From DATAOG01 sp963798075 (GTDB lineage Bacteria > Pseudomonadota > Alphaproteobacteria > Geminicoccales > Geminicoccaceae), in contig CAWCRU010000018.1 in assembly GCA_963798075.1 (NCBI GenBank), positions 62,001 through 126,000 of the forward strand: a stretch of DNA of 64,000 nt, read 5' to 3'. The translations under genes and the position numbers were made by a program. Below are positions 45,607 to 55,112 of the stretch, piece after piece (position 1 is the stretch's first letter; each line of letters begins with the position of its first letter). The notes beneath the pieces were generated by a model, which was not told the origin of the DNA, ran no database searches, and saw only the letters and a list, made by a program, of their open reading frames with translations.

Positions 45607-46673
45607 ACGCTCGCCGGCACCGCCGCCGCGCTCGTCGCCGCCGCAAGGTCCAGGCGGCGGAGATCGTCGCCGAGGCGGCCCTCGCGCATCGCCATCTTGA
45701 TGTGATTGATCCGCTGATAGCGGCCCTCGATCTGCTCGAGCGTGAGACCCGCAGAGGCGTAGGCGGCGTAGAGCTGCTCGGCGCCCATGCGCACGTCCCA
45801 GCGCGGCTCGAAGGCGGGCAGGACGCGGGCGATCTTGGCGAAGCTCACCCGATAGGAGCGCTGATCGGGGCCGGCGTCGGGGGCGATCTCCAGGCGGCAG
45901 CCCGGAACGACCGCGGCCACGACTTCGGCGATCTCGCGGATCCGATAGTTGTGCTCGGTCCGGCCGACGTTGAACGCCTCGTTGCAGACGGTCGCGACCG
46001 GCGCCGCAAGGCCGGCAATGAAGGCCCGCGAGATGTCCTCGATGTGCACGATCGGCCGCCAGGGCGAGCCGTCGGACTTGAGGTAGATCGAGCCGGTGGT
46101 CACCGCCGAGGCGACCAGGTTGTTGAGCACGATGTCGACCCGCAGGCGGGGCGAGAGCCCATAGGCGGTGGCGGGGCGGAAATAGGTCGGGCAGAAGCCG
46201 TCGCCGGCGAGGGGGGCGATGTCGCGCTCCGATTGCACCTTCGAGCGGCCATAGGCCGTCACCGGGTTGAGCGCCGAGGTCTCGTCGACCATGTCGTCGC
46301 CGGCGAGGCCGTAGTTGCTGCAGGACGACGCGAACAGGAAGCGCTCGACCCCGGCGCGTTTCGCCAGCTTTGCCAGACGGACGCTCGCCCGGTGATTGAT
46401 GTCGTAGGTGATGTCGGGATTGAGGTCGCCCAAGGGATCGTTCGAGAGCGCCGCGAGGTGGATGATCGCCTCGAAGCCAGCGAGATCGCTCAGCGTCGCA
46501 TCGCGCACGTCCTTGCGAAGGCTCGGCACCGCCGCGATCGAGCCACCGATCGGAAGGCTGCAGCGCTCGTAGAGATCGCTGTCGTAGCCGGTGACGTCAT
46601 GGCCCGCTTGCAGCAGCATCGGCACCATCACGGTCCCGATGTAGCCGCGATGGCCGGTTACCAGAACTCGCAT
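45603..46673 (-). CDS. NAD-dependent epimerase/dehydratase (extended SDR)
   Basis: 356 residues. VTGHRGYIGTVMVPMLLQAGH gives the GxxGxxG dinucleotide site near residue 7-13; the catalytic Tyr-x-x-x-Lys is in AYGRSKVQSE near 140. It belongs to the UDP-glucose/GDP-mannose epimerase-dehydratase type, normal length, and should act on a nucleotide sugar in the cytoplasm. The stop overlaps the DUF4910 start, and the aminotransferase and hydrolase genes lie upstream after a 245-base gap. Together they indicate synthesis of a modified sugar for a surface glycan. Confidence 0.9.
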   Translation of the reverse strand: MRVLVTGHRGYIGTVMVPMLLQAGHDVTGYDSDLYERCSLPIGGSIAAVPSLRKDVRDATLSDLAGFEAIIHLAALSNDPLGDLNPDITYDINHRASVRLAKLAKRAGVERFLFASSCSNYGLAGDDMVDETSALNPVTAYGRSKVQSERDIAPLAGDGFCPTYFRPATAYGLSPRLRVDIVLNNLVASAVTTGSIYLKSDGSPWRPIVHIEDISRAFIAGLAAPVATVCNEAFNVGRTEHNYRIREIAEVVAAVVPGCRLEIAPDAGPDQRSYRVSFAKIARVLPAFEPRWDVRMGAEQLYAAYASAGLTLEQIEGRYQRINHIKMAMREGRLGDDLRRLDLAAATSAAAVPASV

Positions 46674-46918
46674 CCAAGGCGCTCCTTTGGTCTTGGCAGG
46701 GATGGGTGGAATGGGGAGAGATCGGCCGGCGGCCGACCCGCTCGAGGTTCGGACTTGGCTGGCGGAAGGCTAGGGCCCCAAGGCGCCGTTGCGCCAGAGA
46801 CCCGATCGGGGAACGCGCCCCGCCAATCCTGGCGAGCCCCCTTCCGACGACCGAAGCCGCGGGCGCTTTGCCCCCGTCTTTCGGGCAAGCGGGGCTGCCT
46901 CATCCGGCTGGCTGCGTT

Positions 46919-48442
46919 TCAATCGAGCCTCGCCGGATCCGAGCTGGATTCCAGGATCAGGGCCCAGTCCTCGTCGCCCGCCCGATTGCGGGCGCGCTCC
47001 GGCCGCAGCCGCCGCGACCCGGTTGCCGGGAACGGCGAGCCGCTGACGGCAAGGAACCGCCCGTCGACCGGATCGTACCAACGCGCGACGACCTGCGGAC
47101 CGGCGAGCTCGCCGAGGTCGAGGGTGATCTCGCGGGTCGTGGGCAGGTAGACGAGCGCGAACGAGCCATCCGAGGCGCGCGCCGCCACCGCATGCGTGTC
47201 CTCGGATCCGAGACCCCCGGTCAGCAGGGCGTGGTCCTCATCCGGCTGCAGCAGCCACCAGGGGACCGTCGCCATGAGCTGGCCCAGATGGGTCATGCTT
47301 TGCGAGCCGGGGCTGGCCAGCGCCTGCGGCCAGCTCACCGGCGCCGGATAGAGGCCGGGGCCGTTGAAATGCCAGATCGGATTGTTGCCGAAGATCTGCC
47401 CGGCCGCGCCGCAAAGCAGGGCCTGGTAGGCCTGCATGCGCACGTCCCGTTCGGTGACGTCGCGCTCGTCCTCGTAGTGGCTCTCGATCAGAAAGAAGGG
47501 CCGGCGCTCGGGCCGGGCATGGTGCTCGAGGGCGGCGATGTAGACCGGCTGGTAGGTGTAGACGGTGTCGACCTGGAGCCAGGGTGCCCCGTCCCAATAG
47601 TCGAGCACCGAGGTCTCAGGCCCGCCATGCACGGTCTGCAGGGCGCGCGGGTCATATTCGCGGATGCCGTCGGCGATCGCTCGCACCAGGTCCTTGTCCG
47701 GAGGATCGTAGTCGCCGGCCATAACCCAGACGATGTTGTCGAAGTCGCGATAGCGCCGCCCGAGATATTCTCCATACCGGCGCAGGCGATCCGCCCCGTT
47801 CGCGACCATCGCCGTGTACCAGCCTTCGACGCCTCCCTGGTAGCCGGCATAGGACGGGACCAGCAGGACCAGAAAGCCCTTGTCGGCGGCGCGCCGCAAG
47901 ACCCAGTCGACGTGGGCGAAGTAAGCGTCATTGGGCGTCGCGTAGTTGGCGAAGAGGCTGGCGATGCTGATGCCGTAGCGCGGGACCCAATCGGTCAGCG
48001 TGTTCGCCAGCGCGAACGCCTGACCGAGAAACGGCGGTTCGTCGTAGGCGTTGGCCGGCGCGTTGACGGCGTAGCGATGCTCGATCAGGTTGACCAGGAG
48101 CGTGTTGAACCCGCGGGCGCGCCGGTCGTCGAGATAGATGTCGACCTCCTCGCGGGTCAGATCGGCGATCAGCGACCAGGCGGCCTCCCCCTGGATGAGG
48201 AACGGCTTGCCGGCGGCATCGACCAGGTAGCGCTTGCCCGGCTCGACGGTGAGCGGGAAGACGGGCGCGCTCGCGGACCTGGCCGGCAGTGGGGCAGCAC
48301 CGGTGCCGGCAAGCGCGACCCCGGCCACGCCATAGCCCAGGACCGCGAGCAGCAACGCGACGGCGCGCGGGCCCCGATCCGGCGGGCCCATCCGGTCGCG
48401 GCCTTGACGGGTCCTGTCCAAATCTGCCTCCCGGGCAATCAT
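46919..48442 (-). CDS. Exported DUF4038 (apiosidase-like) glycoside hydrolase
   Basis: 507 residues. The ATG at 48442 overlaps the aminotransferase stop by one base (TGATG). A long N-terminal segment with ALLLAVLGYGVAGVALAG acts as a signal or anchor. The TIM-barrel DUF4038 domain follows: YLVDAAGKPFLIQGEAAWSLI near 70, NTLLVNLIEHRY near 113, GISIASLFANY, VWVMAGDYDP near 235 and PFFLIESHYEDE near 320, with candidate Glu/Asp catalytic acids. The C-terminal beta domain (DLGELAGPQVVARWYDPVDGRF) is typical. The protein is probably periplasmic or secreted, trimming or degrading the glycan made by this cluster. The role is inferred. Confidence 0.88.
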   Translation of the reverse strand: MIAREADLDRTRQGRDRMGPPDRGPRAVALLLAVLGYGVAGVALAGTGAAPLPARSASAPVFPLTVEPGKRYLVDAAGKPFLIQGEAAWSLIADLTREEVDIYLDDRRARGFNTLLVNLIEHRYAVNAPANAYDEPPFLGQAFALANTLTDWVPRYGISIASLFANYATPNDAYFAHVDWVLRRAADKGFLVLLVPSYAGYQGGVEGWYTAMVANGADRLRRYGEYLGRRYRDFDNIVWVMAGDYDPPDKDLVRAIADGIREYDPRALQTVHGGPETSVLDYWDGAPWLQVDTVYTYQPVYIAALEHHARPERRPFFLIESHYEDERDVTERDVRMQAYQALLCGAAGQIFGNNPIWHFNGPGLYPAPVSWPQALASPGSQSMTHLGQLMATVPWWLLQPDEDHALLTGGLGSEDTHAVAARASDGSFALVYLPTTREITLDLGELAGPQVVARWYDPVDGRFLAVSGSPFPATGSRRLRPERARNRAGDEDWALILESSSDPARLD

Positions 48443-49851
48443 CAGCCGCCCGCCGCCATCGCGCTCGCGGCGACCGGCGGGGCCGCAAGCGGTCCTGCGG
48501 CCTCGTTGTAGCGCCGGTAGACGGTCTGCGACGGCCGGCCGACGAGATAGCGTTCGACGCCCTGGTCGAGGGCCTGGCGATAGACCGCGAGCGCGCCCTC
48601 GATCGCGGCCACCGTGAGATCGATGTCCTGATCGGTATGGGAGTAGCTCACGACCAGCGAGGGCATCAGCACGCCGCGCCGGATCGTCTCCTGCAGGAAC
48701 AGGGTCCGGAACGCCTGCGAGGGGAGGCCGTCCAGGCCCAGGGTCGCATAGGACAGGCAGCAGGGCTTGCCCAGGATCTGGACGAAGTCGGTCAGCCCCT
48801 GCCCGCGGATGACCTCCTCGGCCTGCTGGCGCAGACGCGCCCCTTGCCGGTACAGGTGCTCGATCACGCCTTCGCGCTGGTAGACCTGCATGGTCGCGAT
48901 CGCCGCCGCCAGCGCGTGGGTCTCGGCGCCGTGGGTGGTCGAGAGCAAAAAGACGCGCGGCCGGTCGTGGTGGTCGAGGCCGCCGAGGCGCATGAACTCG
49001 CGCCGGCCGGCGAGCGCCGAGACCGAGAAGCCGTTCGAGAGCGCCTTGCCGAAGGTGGTAAGGTCGGGGCGGATGCCATAGAGCTTCTGCGCGCCGCCGT
49101 TGTGCCAGCGAAAGCCCGTGATCATCTCGTCGAGGATCAGGAGCGCCCCGTTGGCGTGGCACAGCCGCTGCAGGGCCGGCAGATAGCCCTCCGGCGGGTC
49201 CTCGGTGCGCGCGGGCTCCAGGATCAGCGCCGCGATCTTGCCGGGATGCTGGGCGAACAGCGCCTCCACGCCGGCGATGTCGTTGTAGCGGAAGGTCAGG
49301 GTCAGCTGCCGGATCGTCTCGGGAACCCCCGCGTTCATGAGCGTGGTGCCGATGAACCAGTCGTCGGTCGAGAAGAAGGGGTGGTCGGCGCAGCAGGCGA
49401 TCAGGTCGCGGCCGGTATGGGCGCGGGCGAGGCGGACCGCAGCCGAGGTCGCGTCCGAGCCGTCGCTGCAGAACTTCACCATCTCGGCGCCGTCGATCAG
49501 CTCCAGGAACGTCTCCGCGCACGCGACCTCGATCGGCGACGGGCGGGTGAAGTTGCTGCCGCGGAGCAGTTCGCGCTGCACGGCCTCGACCACGGCGGGA
49601 TAGGCATGGCCGAGACCGACCGCCCGGTTGCCCATGCCGTACTCGATGTACTGGCGGCCGTTGCCGTCCCAGACCCGGCAGCCGGAGCCGCGGGCGATGA
49701 ACTCCGGAGCGAGGATCGGATACTGGTCGTCGCCCTTGGCATAGGTGTGGCAGCCGCCCGGGATCAGGTCATGGGCGCGCAGCTGCAGGGATGCTGCGGC
49801 CTGCGCCGGCCGCGATCCGGAGGGGCGATAGTGATGACCGTTCAGGGGCAT
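48442..49851 (-). CDS. Class III PLP aminotransferase (glutamate-1-semialdehyde aminomutase-like)
   Basis: 469 residues from ATG 49851 with GAGGA upstream. Motifs: GCRVWDGNGRQYIEYGMGNR near 65-85, GSNFTRPSPIEV near 110, FCSDGSDATSAAVRLAR near 133, LILDEMITGFRWHNGG (the Asp that binds the PLP ring nitrogen) near 240 and TTFGKALSNGFSVSAL with the Schiff-base lysine near 270. The same family includes aminotransferases and aminomutases used in glycan and antibiotic pathways. The enzyme may amine a keto sugar for the epimerase and RfbC-like protein. It is the first gene of the minus-strand cluster, 431 bases from the LuxR-type regulator. Confidence 0.92.
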   Translation of the reverse strand: MPLNGHHYRPSGSRPAQAAASLQLRAHDLIPGGCHTYAKGDDQYPILAPEFIARGSGCRVWDGNGRQYIEYGMGNRAVGLGHAYPAVVEAVQRELLRGSNFTRPSPIEVACAETFLELIDGAEMVKFCSDGSDATSAAVRLARAHTGRDLIACCADHPFFSTDDWFIGTTLMNAGVPETIRQLTLTFRYNDIAGVEALFAQHPGKIAALILEPARTEDPPEGYLPALQRLCHANGALLILDEMITGFRWHNGGAQKLYGIRPDLTTFGKALSNGFSVSALAGRREFMRLGGLDHHDRPRVFLLSTTHGAETHALAAAIATMQVYQREGVIEHLYRQGARLRQQAEEVIRGQGLTDFVQILGKPCCLSYATLGLDGLPSQAFRTLFLQETIRRGVLMPSLVVSYSHTDQDIDLTVAAIEGALAVYRQALDQGVERYLVGRPSQTVYRRYNEAAGPLAAPPVAASAMAAGG

Positions 49852-50282
49852 GCCGCCGTCCTCGAAGGTTCGCTGTGCGTTCGCAGGCCGCCGCCGGAAT
49901 GGTTGCGAGCCGCAGGCGCGGGATCGCGGATCGGGGACCATGTCCGGGGCTGAGACCTGATTTGTGTTGGGCCGGCGCTTCGCCGCTGGGCCTGCCGGTG
50001 ATGCGCCGGTCTCAAGAGGCTAGCGCAAGTCCGGGGCCATGCCCTGTCGCCAATCCGGACGACCGCCGCCAAAGAAAGGCGTAGCCGGGCCCTTGCGAGC
50101 GGTCGCCTACCGCCGCCGTCATCCGGAAGAGGCAAAGCTCCGCCGGCGGGATGCGGGCCGCGCGCGCCCCGGCCCCGATCCGGCAGGTCGCAGCCGCCCG
50201 CCTGCCCGGGCGGCTCTGGCGCTGCCCCGGCGCCACAGTGAGGGCGCGCGCGCGCGTCGATGCTCGGCCGGGACATGCAGCC
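49852..50282. other. Intergenic region upstream of the glycan cluster
   Basis: 431 bases between the aminotransferase start and the end of the LuxR-type regulator gene. No frame shows the normal codon bias. Several G+C-rich stem-forming segments occur, for example CCGGCGCTTCGCCGC near 49972-49986. A promoter for the cluster probably lies here, but no convincing boxes were seen. Confidence 0.3.
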
Positions 50283-51128
50283 TCAGTCCGCGCGGCGATA
50301 CTGGCTGTTGGCGTCGAACAGGCTGTTGGTGAGGTAGACGACCTGGGTGCGATTGGTCGCGTTCAGCTTCTTCATGATGTTGCGGATGTGGACCTTGACG
50401 GTGCTCTCACACATGTCGAGCTCGTAGGCGATCAGCTTGTTGGCCATGCCCCGGCGCAGGCAGTCGAGGATCTGCGCCTGGCGCTGCGTGAAGCCCTCGA
50501 TCGCCGGCGCGCCGTCGGATCCGCTGCGAGCGGCCGCCGACGACAGCAGGGCGGCCGCCGGCGCGAAGGTGCCGCCGGCGCAGACCAGGTGCACCGCCTG
50601 CACGGCCACCAGGGAGGCCAGGCTCGTGGTGATGTAGCCGCGCACCCCGAGTTCGAAGGCCGCGCGGATGTTCTCGGAATCCTCGTAGTCGGACAGCACC
50701 GCCACCGGCACCCCGGGCATCGCCTGGCCGACCCGCGCCATCAGGCTCGCGAACCCGGGCGACGACATGCGCTCCGGACCGGCGTTGATGATCACCGCCC
50801 GGGCCTTGTCGCTGCCGGCGGCTGCGGTCGCCATCTCCTCGGGCTCCGACAGGGCGCAGACGCTGAACCCGTTGAGGTGGCCCTGCAGCCAGCGTCCGAT
50901 GCAGTCCCGCGTGAAGGTCCGCGGGTCGAGGTAGACCAAGGTCGCGCTCACCTCCGGGACGTGGCTCCGTGGCCGCGAGAACGCGACCTCGGTTGCCCGG
51001 CGGCCGCCGTCGCGGCCGGTCGCCGGCAGCTCGAAGCCGTCCATAGACGATGCCCCGACCTCGCCGCCGATCCGCGACCTGAGGTCATTCCAGCCGCTAT
51101 CCGAGTTCATCCGCTCGCTCGTTTCCAT
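50283..51128 (-). CDS. LuxR-type regulator with a degenerate receiver domain
   Basis: 281 residues. The C-terminal LuxR HTH is complete: GFTQRQAQILDCLRRGMANKLIA, then YELDMCESTVKVHIRNIMKKLNATNRTQVV. The N-terminal domain, at about 62-185, has the alpha/beta receiver-like pattern (LVYLDPRTFTRDCIGRWL, VAVLSDYEDSENIRAAFELGVRGYI). But the strand that should end in the phosphorylated Asp reads AVIINAGPE, with Asn, so it is probably not phosphorylated. It likely responds by another signal or by dimerisation. It is divergent from another LuxR-type gene (51399) and sits upstream of the glycan cluster on the same strand, which it may control. Confidence 0.88.
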   Translation of the reverse strand: METSERMNSDSGWNDLRSRIGGEVGASSMDGFELPATGRDGGRRATEVAFSRPRSHVPEVSATLVYLDPRTFTRDCIGRWLQGHLNGFSVCALSEPEEMATAAAGSDKARAVIINAGPERMSSPGFASLMARVGQAMPGVPVAVLSDYEDSENIRAAFELGVRGYITTSLASLVAVQAVHLVCAGGTFAPAAALLSSAAARSGSDGAPAIEGFTQRQAQILDCLRRGMANKLIAYELDMCESTVKVHIRNIMKKLNATNRTQVVYLTNSLFDANSQYRRAD

Positions 51129-51398
51129 GTCTTGGCGCTCTCTTAATGTGCCTGTCTTAGGCTTTCCACGGCGTAAACTTCGTCAGCACTATTCGCTCAT
51201 CGAGCCTGCCTCTACTCATGCGTTCCTAATTCCGTCATCCTCCTATTGGCGGTGCGATGCACGCAAGTACCATGGCATTCAGAAAGGAGAGGTGCATACC
51301 CCCAGATGAGGGTGATTCGAATCAAATTTGTGCTATAGACGACTATTAACGTGCAGAACGGCGACGGCGATGCGGCGCCTCGATGACCTGGAGCGCAT
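51129..51398. promoter_or_regulatory. Divergent control region of the two LuxR-type genes
   Basis: 270 bases, A+T-richer than the surroundings. A short inverted repeat ACCC/GGGT occurs in ACCCCCAGATGAGGGT (51298-51313), close to GATTCGAATC (51315-51324), itself a perfect palindrome. TATAGA (51335-51340) follows and could be a -10 of the plus-strand gene. These palindromes are candidate binding sites of one or both regulators. Confidence 0.5.
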
Positions 51399-52533
51399 AT
51401 GTCGGTTGAAAGCGCCTTACTTACGGTAATACCTCTGATCTATGAGACCACCACCTCGGCCGCCGCGGTGTCCGAACTGAGCGGGGCTCTGCAGCGGCTG
51501 TTCGCGGCGCGTGCCTGTGGTGTGGCGATGTTTAATTTCACACTGCGGGAAGGAGCCGTGGATTCGAGCAGCGGCTACTATTCCGAGTTCCTGGATTCTT
51601 ACCGTGATTACTATTCCCGCCACGATCCGTGGTTGCGTCATGAAGAGCCATACCGGGTGCCCGGCACCGTCCACGTCGGTCAGGACCTCGTGCCCGAGTC
51701 CGAGCTGATCGCGAGCGAGTTCTACCAAGAATGGCTGAAACCGCAGGATCTGCTCTATCGCCTGAGCGCGGTGCTGATCCGGGAAGAAGCGCATCTGTGC
51801 TATTTCGCGACCCTGCGCGGCCGCCAGGACAGCCGCTTCGGGGAGGACGAGATCCGCCTCTGTCGGAGCCTCGCACCGCATCTGCGCAGTGCTGTGCAGA
51901 TGCGCCGCCAGCTCCAGACGCTGGAGGTGGAGCGCAACGCCGTCGTCGAGGCTCTCGACCGGCTGCCCACGGCGGTCGTGCTCTGCGACCAGAGCGGCAC
52001 GCCCGTCATCGTCAACGGCGCGGCGCACGAGATCCTGGCCGGCGGCGACGGGCTGGTCGTGCGCGGCGGCAAGCTCGCGGCGCAAAGGCCGCTCGAGACC
52101 AACGCCCTCGAGGAGCTGATCGCGGGCGCCGCCGGTGCTGCCCGCGGCGCAGGCGACAGCGCCGGCGGCACGCTGTCGGTCTCCCGCGCCTCCGGGCGCG
52201 CGCCCGCTGTCCGTGCTGGTCTCGCCGATGCGGGCGCCGAGCGCGGTCCCCGGCCACCGCCGGATCGCCGCGGCGCTGTTCATCGGCGATCCGGAATCGG
52301 TCACCTGCACCAACGAGGCGCGGCTGCTGCAGCTCTACGGGCTGACGCGGGCCGAAAGCCGGCTCGCGGCCAGGATCGCCGAGGGCAGGTCGCTCGAGGA
52401 GGCGGCCGCCATGCTCAGCATCACGCGCCAGACCGCCCGCAGCTATATCAAGCGCATCCTCGGCAAGACCGGGACCAAGCGCCAGGTCGAGCTGGTCCGC
52501 CTCCTCCTCCTGAGCCCCGCCCACCTGAACTGA
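51399..52533 (+). CDS. LuxR-type transcriptional regulator, frame broken by one extra base
   Basis: GGAG lies five bases before ATG 51399. The N-terminal region (about 1-180) has ALQRLFAARACGVAMFNFTL, YYSRHDPWLRHEE and DEIRLCRSLAPHLRSAVQM, a GAF/PAS-like sensor seen in many helix-turn-helix regulators of Rhodospirillales and Rhizobiales. It is followed by a PAS-like segment PTAVVLCDQSGTPVIVNGAA. Near 52194-52206 a +1 shift leads to LSVLVSPMRAPSAV and the LuxR HTH at the end: LTRAESRLAARIAEGRSLEEAA, then TRQTARSYIKRILGKTG. Corrected length about 377 residues. It is divergent from the other regulator, suggesting cross-control. Confidence 0.85.
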
Positions 52534-52575
52534 GGCGGCGGGGGCCGCGGGCGGGCGGCCCCGCGAGCCTTGGCT

Positions 52576-54478
52576 CTAGGAGGCTCGGGCGTAGCCCAGG
52601 CGCTTCAGGGTCGCCTCGATCTCGGCCAGGATCGCCGGGTCGTCGATGGTCGCCGGCACCTTGTAGGGCTGGCCGTCGGCGATCGCCTTCATGGTCGCGC
52701 GCAGGATCTTGCCCGAGCGGGTCTTGGGCAGGCGCTGGATCACGGCCACCAGCCTGAACGCCGCGACCGGGCCGATCGCCTCCCGCACGCGCAGGATCAG
52801 CTCCTTCTGGAGCTCGGCCTCGGCGCGGCGCGCGCCCGCCTTGAGCACCACGAGGCCGAGCGGCAGCTCGCCCTTGAGCGCGTCTTCGACCCCGAACACG
52901 GCGCATTCGGCGACATCCGGATGGGCGGCCAGAATCTCCTCCATCGCCCCGGTCGAGAGCCGATGGCCGGCGACGTTGATGACGTCGTCGATCCGGCTCA
53001 TGACGTACAGATAGTCGTCCTCGTCCCGGTAGCCGGCATCGCCGGTCAGATAATAGCCCGGGTAGCGCGCCAGATAGGCATCGAGGTAGCGCTGGTCCGC
53101 CTGCCAGAGCGTCGCCAGCGTGCCCGGCGGCAGCGGCAGCCTGACCACGATGCTGCCGATCTCGCCGGGCCCCTGCTCGCGGCCGGCCTCGTCCAGCACG
53201 CGCACGTCATAGCCCGGCACCGCCTTGGTCGGCGAGCCCGCCTTGACCGGCAGGCGCTCGAGCCCCCAGCAGTTGGCGGCGATCGCCCAGCCGGTCTCGG
53301 TCTGCCACCAGTGATCGATCACCGGCCGCTCCGAGCTTTTCCTCGGCCCAGTGCAAGGTGTCGGGATCGCAGCGCTCGCCCGCCAGGAACAGGGTCCGGA
53401 AGCGGGCGAGATCGTACTTGCCGATCTCGGCGCCGTTCGGGTCCTCCTTCTTGATCGCCCGGAACGCGGTCGGGGCGGTGAACAGCGCGGCCACGCCGTG
53501 CTGCGCGATCACCCGCCAGAACGCCCCCGGATCGGGCGTGCCGACGGGCTTGCCCTCGTAGACGATCGTGGTGTTGCCGTGCAGGAGCGGCCCGTAGCAG
53601 ATGTAGCTGTGGCCGACCACCCAGCCGACGTCCGAGGCCGCCCAGTAGACCTCGCCCGGCTCGACGTCATAGACGTTCTTCATGCTCCAATGCAGCGCCA
53701 CCGCGTGGCCGCCGTGGTCGCGCACGATGCCTTTGGGCTGGCCGGTCGTGCCCGAGGTGTAGAGGATGTAGAGCGGGTCGGTCGCGGCGACCTCGGCGCA
53801 GCCCACGGCCTCTGCCCGGTCGAGGCATTCGTCCCAGTCGAGATCGCGGCCCGGGACCAGCTCCGCTCTCGCCTGCGGCCGCGCGAGGATGATGCAGCGC
53901 TCGGGCTTGTGGGCGGCGGCCGCGATCGCGCCGTCGAGCAAGGGCTTGTAGGCGATGACCCGGCCCGCCTCGATGCCGCAGCTGGCCGAAACCACGAGCC
54001 TGGGCCTGGCGTCGTCGATCCGGGCCGCCAGCTCATGGGCCGCAAAGCCGCCGAACACGACCGAATGCACGGCGCCGATCCGGGCGCAGCCCAGCATCGC
54101 GATCAAGGCCTCGGGCACCATCGGCAGGTAGATGATCACCCGATCGCCATAGCCCACGCCCTGGGCGCGCAAGGCGCCGGCAAAGCGGGCGACCCGGTCC
54201 TGCAGCTCCTTGAAGGTGAGCGTCCGGACGGTGTTCGTGACCGGGCTGTCGTGGATGATCGCGAGCTGCTCGCCGCGGCCGGCGTCGACGTGCCGGTCGA
54301 CCGCGTTCTGGCAGGTGTTAAGCCGGCCGCCCGCGAACCAGCGATAGAACGGCGGCCGCCGGTCGTCGAGCACCCGGTCCCAGCGCCGCTGCCAGGCGAG
54401 CGCCTCGGCCGCCTCGGCCCAGAAGCCTTCGGGATCGCTGCCCGCGCGCGCGTAGGTCTCCTGATAGCTGCCGGCCAT
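52576..54478 (-). CDS. prpE: Propionyl-CoA synthetase, frame broken by one extra base
   Basis: Start ATG 54478 (MAGSYQETYARAGSDPEGFW). The N-terminal part has PPFYRWFAGGRLNTCQNAVD and GAVHSVVFGGFAAHELAARI, both PrpE-specific, then the AMP-binding motif YTSGTTGQPKG near 230. Near 53326-53334 a +1 shift joins WAEEKLG to RPVIDHWWQTETGW. The C-terminal domain has YYLTGDAGYRDEDDYL, DDVINVAGHRLSTG and the acyl-adenylate Lys in KTRSGKILRATMK. Corrected length is about 633 residues, typical. It makes propionyl-CoA from propionate, ATP and CoA. Neighbours give no methylcitrate cycle gene. Monocistronic. Confidence 0.93.
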
Positions 54479-54641
54479 GCCCGCCCGCCCGCTGAGATCC
54501 GGGGAGCAATTATAGGCCTCCCCGCCTGCCACCGACAACGGCAGCGGCTTCCCGGTAGTGGATCCCCCCGCGATGGCAGCTGGCGTGACGGATTGGCTCT
54601 GGTCGATCGAGGATATTGCCGATCCGGTCGAATGAAACGCC

Positions 54642-55112
54642 TTAGCGACACATTGTAACGGTACCGTTGGCCCCGTCATAAATCATAACGGTCATCGCGA
54701 GAAAATCTCTACCCAAGATAACTTGCGATGGCGCCTCTAGTACAACATTTTTCATTATCTCTATGTTAACTCCAACAAGCCGTCCTTTCATGATTACGTT
54801 AAGATTCGGCACAACCATTTCAGCTAGATAGACGTTGTGTTCTTGCTGGCCAGCGACTCCACCCATCATCAGCCGGTCGATGACAGGAAGCCCGAGCTCG
54901 CTCGCGAGGCTTTCATCGACGCAGCACCCAGACGCGCCCGTGTCTATCAGTGCCATCACATTTCGATCGGAAGGCGCCACGGTCGGATCGGGACCGTCTG
55001 CGGTTCCAATTTGCCTGATCACCACCGGGATCATTGGCCCACTTCGGGCGAGTGCCTGTGCTGGCGCTACCGAACCGTCATTGCTCTGGTACGTTCCTTT
55101 ATGGATAGGCAT
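54642..55112 (-). CDS. Retropepsin-like aspartic protease domain protein
   Basis: 156 residues. The catalytic motif MALIDTGASGCCVDESLASELGL (shown shortened: ALIDTGAS) is near residue 54, and the second psi-loop VILGRDFLAM is near 130, which together define the clan AA retropepsin fold. One domain implies a homodimer. No signal peptide is present. The gene overlaps the upstream DUF5678 gene by 14 bases. Base composition is clearly A+T-richer and less biased than its neighbours, suggesting transfer. Cellular retropepsin-like proteins are often of unknown target. Confidence 0.82.
   Translation of the reverse strand: MPIHKGTYQSNDGSVAPAQALARSGPMIPVVIRQIGTADGPDPTVAPSDRNVMALIDTGASGCCVDESLASELGLPVIDRLMMGGVAGQQEHNVYLAEMVVPNLNVIMKGRLVGVNIEIMKNVVLEAPSQVILGRDFLAMTVMIYDGANGTVTMCR

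Noticed and set aside
46706..48511. 601-codon plus-strand frame opposite the glycoside hydrolase
   Set aside because: Antisense shadow; the hydrolase frame has a clear DUF4038 pattern and overlaps its neighbour in an operon-like way.
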